Shown: in pieces, positions 39,516 through 49,677 of the stretch
How positions within the stretch are numbered: the stretch's first letter is position 1
Layout of the letters: every line of letters starts with the position of its first letter
Assembly (NCBI GenBank): GCA_024305405.1
Contig: JAKNDB010000088.1
Location: 943,501 to 1,007,500, forward strand
DNA from: Dirofilaria immitis
Taxonomy: Eukaryota > Nematoda > Chromadorea > Rhabditida > Onchocercidae
Direction of reading: 5' to 3'
DNA length: 64,000 bases
The notes under the pieces: generated by a model
Told to the model about the DNA's origin: nothing
The model's input: the letters and a program-made list of their open reading frames with translations, nothing else
Database searches by the model: none
Position numbers and translations under genes: made by a program

Positions 39516-39749
39516 GCTTGTGACCCATCGGTTACAGGACCACCAGGACTACCAGGACGAGATGGAAGAGATGGAGACAAGGAAGAACCAGGACCAGGAG
39601 GAGTTGCAGGGCCAACAGGAAAACAAGGCCGGATGGAGAGCCTGGAATTTCTAGGTTATCCAGGCTTACATGGAAATAGTGGGGAGACAGGCGATATAGG
39701 TGATAAAGGAATGAAAGGTATAAGAGGACAGGATATGGCCATGCCATGA
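39516..39749 (+). pseudogene. Decayed collagen exon (Gly-X-Y)
   Basis: After a TTTTAG acceptor at 39511-39515 a 77-codon frame reads ACDPSVTGPPGLPGRDGRDG, then Gly-X-Y repeats with breaks: KEEPGP where a Gly is expected, and GRMESLEFLG where GRDGEPG is recovered by one extra base and then lost again. GYPGLHGNSGETGDIGDKG resumes the register before MAMP and TGA. The style is that of a nematode cuticle or collagen-like protein. No other collagen exon, no signal or furin-site region and no C-terminal Cys cluster is nearby. It is probably a pseudogene fragment; indel sequencing errors could explain some of the breaks. Confidence 0.7.
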
Positions 39750-42700
39750 TGACGATAATGCAGCAAATAGTAGAATATGCCGGATAATAAGGCAATCTCT
39801 TCCAATCATATCATTTTCTTTTTGAATTGTTTTTGTTTATACAAACATATTACAGTTATGTTTTCTTCCATTATCTCACGAAAATCTATCCATCTAAAAT
39901 AAACGGTGCCCTAATTAAATTCGCTAATAAATATTGGAATACAAAATATGAATTTTGTGAAACACATGTTTCGGCATGTTTTCAAATCATAATCTCATCT
40001 CTCGCCGTTGTTAAGTTAAAAAATATTGTTATTCTTCACTGAGCACAGGTATAATCACTCAGAGTTGCAAACATAGGCAGAAATTGCATATCTATTCATA
40101 ATTTATGTTTCGCTCATCCCTTTTGTTATATATTCAGATATCTTACCCGAGTATCTTTTCATTATTATTTGACTCGGTGTCATTGATCATCGCAAAATCG
40201 AAAATTATTATTTGATGATTGCCGAGGAAGTTCAGTTTCTTCGGCATAAAAGGAATTAACAAACTCTCAAACTACCATGCTGTGCCGAATAAACGCAAAG
40301 ACGTTTCGTGATAAAAAAAAAAAGATTGTGAAGATTCATAATTGAATATGCTAGAGATACAGTATTTTGTAAGTCATTATGTTGTAAATTGATTCACACT
40401 ATTAATTAATCATGTTTATGTGTCTCAAATAAAAACAGTGTAGCCAACGTAATCAACGGAACTTGAGTAATTAAACCTAATACGAGAATTTATTCTAATA
40501 CGACAACAAACTCAGGGATCAAAATTTTACTAAAACAGATCAATAGCGGTAACAATAAAAAAAAACGCAATATCACTCTTGGTGTTATTCTCCCAATTGA
40601 CTTTGCCGGACAACTCTTTAGATAATAGTTTGATGCGCAGGATTTCATCGTTTAGAGGTCAATTTTGAGGTCGCAAGATCGCAAGAATAAACCTCCTTAT
40701 TTGAAACACATAAATATGATTACTAATGTGAAGCATTTCTTGACCTACAAATTAATGTATCCCTAACACATTCAGTTATGAATTTTTATAATCACGAAAC
40801 TTCTTGCGTTTATTCACGAAAATTTTGGGCAATATTGACAATTCCTATGTCAAATCTATAAAGTAGTATGCTTAGCAAACTTATTTATCACTCAAAAATT
40901 ATTTTTATTATGGAGATCACTTCATAACATCAATGATTTAGATGAAACTGAGAAAATAAAAAATTAATTTATTTCGGATATTTATGACAAGGATTGATGT
41001 TTGTATTTCAAAATCATAGAACATTAACACTTCATCAACATTGCCAACTTTTCACATTGAAATATTTGTTCTAGGAATGACGAAATAATTCATTGTGCTT
41101 ATACTTAGACTACGAGAAAGATAGAATTGGGCCTACAACTCATCTTTTACCATCTTCTTTACAAAATTCTTTGGCATTTCACTTTATTTCAAATTGAGGA
41201 ACTACGAGAAAGGAGGAAATGCATAAAATATATATTAGCTATTCAACCATTTCGAAAATATATATATCAGCATATTATTTCGATATTTGTTTATATAAAA
41301 ACTTTGTCGGATTAATCGCCGTTATAAGTTATTCCCAACTTATGATAGGATTTCAAACTTCGGTAATTGAAACTTTATTACATAAATTCCTTCCTTTCCT
41401 TATGAATTATGCAAAGGTTCTCATATCTGACAGCAAATCAATCTCATAGAATGGTGAGAATGCTGCTTCTGAGAAAATAATTCACATGTAATTTCCTCTT
41501 GGATAAAATACTATTTCTGTGGTTTCTCATGTAATTTACGTAATATTGTAGGCCCAATCCATATATGTATATGTACTCTTAAAATCCGTTTGAAGGATCT
41601 CTTTTTATTTTAAAGAAATTCGTCTTTTTAGATTCAACGCTACACACATCTCCTTCGATTCATATTACATTGGTCACCTTCAACTCAAATTATATTCGTC
41701 TTCCTTGCCAGGAATTATTATTGACTCTATTGACTCTTACTGAATGAAATTACTTGACCAAGTCTAATTTTTTTTATTCGCTATTTCATACTACTAAATA
41801 CCGCTCTATTGTTTGTTCGATAATCCAATGACTGAATAAATATTTTTATTCCGATTCTTCACGATAATTAACAATATGGCAAACTTTTCCTACAATCAGT
41901 GAGACAATTTTAATCACGATGTTGTAACTCAAAGGAAAGAAGAAACCAACGATGCTCGATATACCCCGATTGACCTTGTTGAAGCACATCTTTTAAAATG
42001 GCTTTAGCGCTAAAAACCCTCTTCCTCCGCGTAGAAGGATCCTGGCACAGTTCTCCGAATACAAGAAATAGCGTCTTTGTTAGCGCCTGAGAAATGAAAC
42101 TCCTTTTTAGGGCTCTGAGATAATTTTAACCTACATTTTACATTGTAGGGTAAATCCCTGCGTGCAACATATGTCCAGCAATATGAAATGAAATTCAGAA
42201 CAAAGGAATTACAAAATTATTAAGTTCTTAGATTTCAGCGACGGATGTAAAACTGTGTTTGCAATCAAAACATTATTAAATTTCTATAATTATATAACAG
42301 TTATAATTACTTAATTTCTGATTATATTGATATACTACTTCATGCAAGAGTGATAACATCAATGCATATAGTTCCTTCGTTGATAGTTATGTAAAACATT
42401 GCAATAAAAATTGCAGCACTGTGTTGTAATACTATGTATACGATTGTTAAAGCCTATTCTACAGTTGGATGATTCCACAGATATTTGGGACAAATGAAAT
42501 AAATACAGTATTTTTAATTGCTTAGAGCTAATAATGATAGTGAAAAGTGGTAATTTTAGTAATTGTTTGCATATATATATATTTTTTCAAATATTTTTAT
42601 AAAATACTACCCATATTTACTTAATATTGTATTTATTATAGTATTATATTTAGATTATTATTGTATTTGTCAGTTCTTATGTCGCAAAAATCAAAATAAT

Positions 42701-43159
42701 TCACAAAATTTAAAATATTCCTATAACCTAGGTACCCCTGTTTTTAAATGCATATTATACAAATCCTTTGTATTGATTAATATCAATATAGCATGCGTGA
42801 TAAGATACCTCCAACACTCTTACCATGGTCATCCAGAGGCCCAACGTATGATAATAATCTTTTTCTTTAATTGAAACTAGCTGCTGTCATTAAATTTTCC
42901 AAAAATTCATCTGTTAACTTAAGGCATGCTCAATATAAATTAGAAAAAAAAAACAAGGAAAGAAATCATATGAATTGAAATTAAGGAAATTTGAAATTCT
43001 TGGAAAAAATTTAGGAATAAAAGTGAAAATGAATATGAATTTGATTAATATCAAAATGACAAAGCTTTTTGACAGTATTAGTAAGAAAAGTAAGAGAATT
43101 TTCATAAATGAAGATTATTGAATAATCATGGGGAATATTCAGAGCTGATGGAGCATTAG
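39750..43159. other. Intergenic, nothing recognised as genic
   Basis: Includes the inverted-repeat element described separately. A less AT-rich patch at about 41940-42110 (ATACCCCGATTGACC, a TTTAGCGCTAAA palindrome, CTTCCTCCGCG) is not assigned. Plus-strand open frames here are low-complexity Ile/Tyr/Phe-rich. Confidence 0.4.
41126..41558. mobile_element. Possible MITE-like element with 13-bp perfect terminal inverted repeats
   Basis: ATTGGGCCTACAA at 41126-41138 and its exact reverse complement TTGTAGGCCCAAT at 41546-41558 enclose about 433 bp of AT-rich DNA with no transposase. A GC-containing 13-mer recurring in inverted orientation so close is unlikely by chance here. No clear target-site duplication is visible, so the family is unknown. 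Confidence 0.4.
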
Positions 43160-43733
43160 GTGTATCGATTTGTGGCCCAAGTGCCTTCTATCACAAGTGT
43201 GCCTAAGTTTACATTGAAAGCAAGTCAGCTAATGAGCGCGACTTCGATGAGTTCGCCAAATGTTACAGGCACTGTTGGTGAGTATAAAGTTTTAACTGGT
43301 GGAATAATAATATAGTTACTTTTAACTTGTTGTGCTTTATCTTTTATGCGGTGCATTTAGTTGTTCGTGTCCGAGCATAAGTAGTGATGAAAGTTAGTAA
43401 AAGTAGCTTAAGGATTCTGTTCGGTAATCTTTTGTTTTTCATTTTTTCTCCATCGCAATTAAACACTTTTAGCATGTCGCTTTTAAAAGTTCTTTATTGT
43501 TTCATGTTTTTATGTTTATTTTATTTATGAAATAAAATTTTATTTGTGAAATTTATTTTTATTTATGAAAATTTATGAAATAAAATACCTAATAATTTAT
43601 GGTTTTTAGTATGTTTGATTAGTGCTTTAAAAGCACAGAACATTTTATGGAGTCCATATCTTGTACGATTGGCTTTGGAGCCCGATTACCAAAAGATCAA
43701 AATCGTTTTACTGTTGGCAATGGACTCTTACAG
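43160..43733 (+). CDS. Two candidate exons of an unrecognised gene or remnant
   Basis: Bases 43160-43277 follow a CATTAG acceptor and end at GTGAGT. They read VYRFVAQVPSITSVPKFTLK and then a Ser/Thr-rich stretch ending PNVTGTVG, in phase 1. A second segment, 43610-43733, follows TTTTTAG and joins in phase (VCLISALKAQNIL). It is also open in another frame (CTIGFGARLPKDQNRFTVGN, continuing to a stop at about 43800). Which frame is used cannot be decided, and no family is recognised. The 28S rRNA fragment 300 bp downstream suggests a degenerate area. Confidence 0.3.
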
Positions 43734-44036
43734 GTTGCTTTCATACTTCAGGAAAAATTTTCGGAAAATGATACTAACGATGATACTAACGATTTCCATT
43801 AAAAGGTTTGAATTTTGGCAATGGAATATTTTTATGTGAGTGGCAATACTAATTAGCATCATAAATAATATAGCATCAAAGATCATCAAAATATTTTTAC
43901 CAAAAATATTATTTCATTCTTGTTGCTCATATTTTCGAGAATATGTTGCTCGATAGAGATTATTGCAACATTTTTTTATTTTTCATATTAATTATGATTT
44001 TTCTTCTGAAATAGTATTTTAATTTAATTCAATAAT

Positions 44037-44198
44037 ATATGTTGTTGCGATAGTAATCCTGTTCAGTACGAGAGGAACCGCAGGTTCAGCCATTTGGTTC
44101 ATGTGCTTGGCCGATCGGCCAATGGTGCAAGCCTGCCATTTGAGGGATTATAACTGAATGTCTCTAAGTCAGAATCCCACCTAGACAAGGCAATGATA
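44037..44198 (+). rRNA. 28S rRNA fragment (3' region with sarcin-ricin loop), degenerate
   Basis: The stretch starts TGTTGTTGCGATAGTAATCC and contains AGTACGAGAGGAACC (44065-44079), the universally conserved sarcin-ricin loop. It continues with TTTGGTTCATGTGCTTGG, CAATGGTGCAAGCC, GAGGGATTATAACTGAATG and TCTAAGTCAGAATCCCACC. It is about 160 bp of large-subunit rRNA, cut off on both sides by ordinary AT-rich DNA, with a diverged patch after CAATGGTG. It is an isolated nuclear pseudo-copy, not an rDNA unit. Confidence 0.92.
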
Positions 44199-46368
44199 AA
44201 TTTTTTTGAAATGATGAATTTTATTTAACGAATGATTAAGATGAAGAAATTTCTTGATTTTTGATAGTGTAACAAATACGAGGAGCATTCAAATTCTTCC
44301 TTGAGTTAGAAATTAATATTTTCATAAAAGAATAAATTTTTCCTTAATAAGAGTCAAAAATTCATTAGACGGATCGAGTAGAATAATTTAATATCTATCC
44401 AATAATATCATCTTTCATGTTAACATCATCTACATTAAAGTATCAGAAAAAATGAGATAATTATTTAATGTTTAGTCGCATCATTTTATTTCATCATTTT
44501 GTATTGTAGTAGTAATGTTCCATTTAATTAAGTGCATAGCTATATATGCTAATTGTTAAAGTTAATATGTAAGTTACGTACGATTGAAAAATTGAAAAAG
44601 TACAACACTTGTAGAAATTTATCTCTGCAACATAATATACTCATAATAATAATAATAATAACAACAATGATAGTGATAAGTCATAAAATAATTTTCAAAA
44701 AAAGAGCTACTCAAGTTATTGGTTAAAGATTATGTCGATCGTCATCATTATCATCATCATCCTCATTATCATGATTATTATCATCATTATCATCCTTCCT
44801 ATTTCATTCTTTTCATCATTTCATCACTTCATTCTTCTTTTTGCATATTTTTCCATTCGTTTATCACCATCATCATCTTATGCATATATATATATATATA
44901 TATCATTGTTAAATTAATATATAAAAAAAGAATTAAGTAAATATTTAATCGATTTCGTTTTTGATTTCAAATTTTATTTATATATTCTTCAACTTTCCCA
45001 AAATAAATATTTTCATGAATATTGGATTATATTTAAGAAAAACAGAAAATTCTTGAATTCATCTAAGCAAACATAGATAGATTTATATTTTCTAAATTTG
45101 AACGAAAAATTCCGAATTTTCTACGAATTGAACATCATTATAACAATTATTACAATGCCAATTCATTTATTTCTTGAAAGTTGAAAAGTTTATATTTCAC
45201 TTTTCAAATTATTTCATCACTGTAAATTTTCAAATAGAAAATCTGGAAACATTATATTTTCACACATTACTAATATTAAGTAAGTATTGTTGGAATCTAA
45301 TGAAGGATAACGCTATCAAATTGTACAAACAATTATGTGGGAATTCGAAAACTTGTACGACAGAACTTTTGGATTTTTTTGTCCAATAACTCAAATTTTT
45401 AGTAATTTCCTAATAAAAATAGTGAGTGATAGTGATATTGTTAATATCCGTATTATTTGATGTTACCGCCATTATTATTGCATTAAATTATTTCAAGAAA
45501 TATAATCATTACTTATTTTACCATTATTATTTTACATCTTCATGTTCACTGTCTTATCACTATTTTTCGCTAGTTAATCTTTGAGTTCATCCATTTTATG
45601 TCCATTGATTTACGACAGCCTTATTCATTGTAACTCTGTACAGTTGCTTGTTAGGTTTAGTTGCAAAAACGAGGGATTGCTCAACAGTAGTCAGCTTTTT
45701 CAATATGATTCTACTATTCTTTGACCTAAACTAATTCAATATGATTCTACTATTCCTTGACCTAAACTAATTCTTTTATCAAATCTCAGCCAAATTATTC
45801 CAGTCAGAATAATAAAGAAAAAATCTTCGTCACTGTATTATCATTGCATTACTATTAGTCTTCCGCAACTAATAAATCCTTACAATTATTGTTTGTAAAA
45901 CAAATTAAACAAAAAGTTTCACGACATCTTGATGGTTCATCAATATAATCAGCTTAGAGAAGAAAGTAATCATGTTGAAGTTTTTAAAATTAACTTTTCA
46001 CTACTACTAATTTGAAAAAAAAATAAAAATAAAAAATTGAATCGATATGTATATATCTGATCAAAAAGGCCGATAGATTCTCCATAATCTCACATTGTTC
46101 ATTCTACTTTCTTTTTATTCTTGTTTTTATTTTTTTGTTTTGTTTGATCGATGAAACTCTGATTGGATCGAACTTATATGCACAAACCCATAATTATTCA
46201 TTTCTGCATAGTTGAAATTTTACGAAATATTAATGATCCGTTGAAAATATATTTAAAAAAATTGTTCGTTGAAAATATATTTAAAAATAATTCGTTGAAA
46301 ATATATTTAAAAATTGAGCAATTTTCTGGGAATTAGTGTAATTCGCCATCTGATAAACAACATGCCGA
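44199..46368. other. Intergenic, microsatellite-bearing
   Basis: Contains a (CAT)n-like stretch at about 44733-44820, a short TA run at about 44884-44903 and a 37-bp direct duplication (AATATGATTCTACTATTC) at about 45702-45775. GTTGAAAATATATTTAAAAA occurs three times near 46220-46310. No gene is supported. Confidence 0.5.
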
Positions 46369-49277
46369 TTATGATGAAAAGCAAATATATATTGGTATAG
46401 CCAATATTATGCTAATAAATGTATCCATTTCAAATGTATCAATATCACCCAAAATTTGTGCGTCTTCAATCATGGATTTCTGGAAAGATTTTTTGTATTT
46501 GGATGATCGAGATGAATTCATTATCCTCTCTAGAAAATATGTATGATTGCTGTTACCATATCTGTTAAATTTATTCAGATACAAAATTAAAATAGTGAAT
46601 CAGTTAGTTTAAAATCAACTCGCCAATAATTTGTTGATTAATTTATTCATTATTGATTAAAAGTATGAATAAATTCCGAATCAGCTTATTTCATTCAAAG
46701 CATTGATTCCTATTCAACTAGATAATTATATATTCTTATACTGTTACGAATCTAACAAATATTTGTTAAATATTTACTCGATAAACGAGATTAGACAAAT
46801 ACCTGTCGTGTAACGATTAATGGTAAAACATTTACTGGCAAATGATCATCTTCAACTGGCAAAGATGTCCAGGATTCGTTGTATTTAAGAAATTTTGTTA
46901 GCGCAGTCTTAATGTCATTATTTCTGTTAGAAAAGATTTCCATACAATAAGGAAATTTGACCACAAATTTTGAAAACTATTCGGAAGTTTCGATAATTTC
47001 TTTAAATGAGCTATCCTTCGCAACTCTATTATCAAACCATAATTTTTATTGTTATGGCTATTCATTCTGCAAATGCATCTACGGACTAAATACTTCTGTA
47101 GAGAGGTTACCTTATTAAAACCATTCGGTAGCAATTTTACTGACATCCGAAATGAAAGAGCCGAAAGCTCAAGGATACAAAATTGTGTTATTGCCGTTTG
47201 CAATGTATAACGAATTTTGTCTTCAACAATACAACTCAATAAATATTCAGTTTCAGGCTTTAATACATTCTCTCCTTCAAAAGATAGAAGCCACTCTGGA
47301 ACAAAAAAACTAAGGAATATTAATTTAAAAACTTTCAAAAATATGTTAATAAAGAAATTCAAATTAAAAGTATATGATGCAGATAAAAAAATCAAGATGC
47401 ATTTGCTTCTAACAGCCTAATCAACTTATTTGCATATTTGATTTGCTTAATTAAAGATGATTACTGATGTATTATTTACTTGGATAATGATTGTTCATGT
47501 TATTTAACACAATTATTTGTCCGAGATAATCTACCGTGGTTATATTTTTTTAAAAAGGCAAAACCAGGAGCTGCATCTTTATAACCGTATCGTAGCAGCC
47601 CAAGTTTTAAACCTTCGTCGACAAAGAGTACTTCATTTGATATGTCATTATCGTTGTAGCAAAGATAGTGCAATTTATTGGTCCATATTGAATAATAATA
47701 TCTGTAGAGCGTATGAAATTTTAAGACATTAAGTTATTTTAATATTTAGAATTATATAATAATAATTAGAAAAATGCAGAATCAAATTTCATCACTAAAA
47801 TAATTATATCATATCTTCCTAGAAATAGCCCATCTAATATTCATAAGGAAAATTATTAAGCATAACAATGGTACATAAACGAATGATAGAAATTCGAATA
47901 AATAGCTTAACTTCAATATTAATTTTGATAAAATTGTAAAATTTAGTGAAATGTAAATATTATTTAGCAAAATGTAAATATATGTTACGTCAATATCATA
48001 TATTTAACGTGAAATAATTTTTTAATTTATGCATGGAAATAAAAAATTCATATTTTCTCATTACCAACTTTGGATGATAACAACGACGAATTCGAACAAA
48101 TTTAGCCATTGGCCAATATATCTCACAGTAAAGAATGTTGTTGTAAATAGTCCAGTTGCAGGATGGCAATATAATTCGTGCTTTGGGAGCATCAATAATA
48201 AAAAATTCACTTTCTAAAATTTTATGTTATTTCTAAGTTGAATTTAAATTCTCTAATAATAAAATGGTTAAATCCACTTTGTCTCTTCAATATAGAATTT
48301 ACCTTTTTTTTAATATTTAAAAAGTTAAATTTTAAGAGAATTTCTCTGCATTTTATTTCATATCAGCTGTTAAGTAATTATAAGAGATGATAAGATTGAT
48401 GAATTGATGACTTGTTCATATTTAGCATATTCGCTTGAAGTTGATATATTGATGGAAATAAGATGTACGGTAGCTGTTGAGCAATCAAAATGTTTTGCTT
48501 CTGCAAAAAAGTTACATACATATTGAAACAGTTACTGTAAAATTAGATTTTAACTTTATTACCATGAAATAATATTCAGAAGATAAATAGCTTGAGCAAT
48601 GAAAATTTATACAATGTTCACTTTTAATAAATATCTCAAAAATTATAACATTGGAAATTTTTTTTAATCAATGATATACTATGTTTTTTTAAACATAACA
48701 TACAGTGGAGATGAATCGACATAACAAGCAAAATAAAAAGTCTAATCACTAAAAGCTTTAAAAAATTGCCAAACTTTTTTGCAACCGGATTGATATAGAG
48801 TGGTTTTGTAACAAATGATGCAGTGTTATTTGTTCAATAATTCAAATAATCATAGAAAATTTTATCAATGCCATATCACAGTTTTTTTCTTTTGATAAAA
48901 AGAAATTTAATTTACTCTCATCAATAGCCATTAAATCATGCAGAAAATTGGCGCTCGAGAAAGTCATCATATCAACAATAAAAATTATACCACTTTGTGT
49001 AATACCGTATACGGAATATTTGGAACCTATCTAAATTTAATCAAATTCGTCATTAGACTTATATCAAAAGTTAATATTCGTAAATATGATAACCATAAGA
49101 ATATATAGTTTGCAAAAAAAAAAAAGATTTAATTGAATAAAGGATGAGTAGAACAAAAACCTTGCTATGAAGTGGTATGTAGCAGTTAATGTCAAAGCAC
49201 ACCGGTTCTAAACTATAAACCAACAAATTGAATAGGGCAATTAAAATAAACCAGCAATGATTAAATATCACCGCCAT
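46369..49277 (-). CDS. Unrecognised secretory-pathway protein, probable type I membrane protein
   Basis: Minus-strand exons: 49277-49161, 49030-48916, 48500-48412, 48213 to about 48070, 47701-47535, 47295-47111, 46976-46803, 46561-46369. Exon 1 starts MAVIFNHCWFILIALFNLLV, a classic signal peptide, followed by PVCFDINCY. The middle exons contain Cys residues and N-glycosylation sequons (NWT in exon 4, NES in exon 7), so they look luminal or extracellular. The last exon ends in a hydrophobic segment (FISIILAIPIYICF) that could anchor the protein at its C-terminus. Most junctions keep phase (1-2, 2-3, 4-5, 5-6, 6-7). The 3-4 and 7-8 junctions are each off by one base, as in other genes here. 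Exon 4 is also open in another frame, but the frame reading EIYWPMAKFVRIRR joins exon 5 correctly. About 400 residues; no family is recognised. It may be nematode-specific. Confidence 0.55.
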
Positions 49278-49548
49278 CAATGTTCAAAATAATATGAAAT
49301 AATTTTTAAAATTTGTAAACTATGTATATTGATTAAAATGTTATTTCTAGAAGATAGTGAGAAAACTTCAAAATAGTTTATCAAATTTCAATAATTTGTC
49401 CAACGACAGACAACCTATTCGTCTGAGAAATTTTAAACTTTTCCTATAATATTGTTTTTTTTTTTTTTTTTTTAATATGTGGTGTTTTCGTTATATTTAA
49501 AGAATTGCAACAATCATATATGCAAAATAGTTGCTATTCTCGCAAGTT

Positions 49549-49677
49549 ATGTATAGGAGGGATTACAAAAGAATTATGCAAGCTGAGGAAAACATATTCA
49601 AATTTCTTTCTGAATTTTTGAACTTGATTAAGGAGTGCTTTGATCCAGATACAGTCGATTGTAGAAGTAATGATTGA
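49549..49677 (+). CDS. Short open frame or exon, unknown
   Basis: Reads MYRRDYKRIMQAEENIFKFL, then helical sequence ending in CFDPDTVDCRSND and a stop. A donor-like A|GTAATG lies just before the stop at about 49667. It could be the first exon of a gene including the exon at 51410, but the phases do not match directly. No family is recognised. Confidence 0.3.
   Translation: MYRRDYKRIMQAEENIFKFLSEFLNLIKECFDPDTVDCRSND

Noticed and set aside
39532..39795. 87-codon minus-strand open frame
   Set aside because: Antisense shadow of the collagen exon; its Leu/Pro-rich sequence is the complement of Gly-X-Y codons.
42563..42874. 103-codon plus-strand open frame
   Set aside because: Mostly Ile/Tyr/Phe runs from TAT/TTT repeats; no recognisable protein features.
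44037..44198. Functional rDNA unit
   Set aside because: Only the 28S 3' region is present, with diverged positions and no 18S, 5.8S or spacer nearby.
47217..47732. Two plus-strand open frames
   Set aside because: They are antisense to minus-strand exons at 47295-47111 and 47701-47535, which join in correct phase; the plus frames have no partners.
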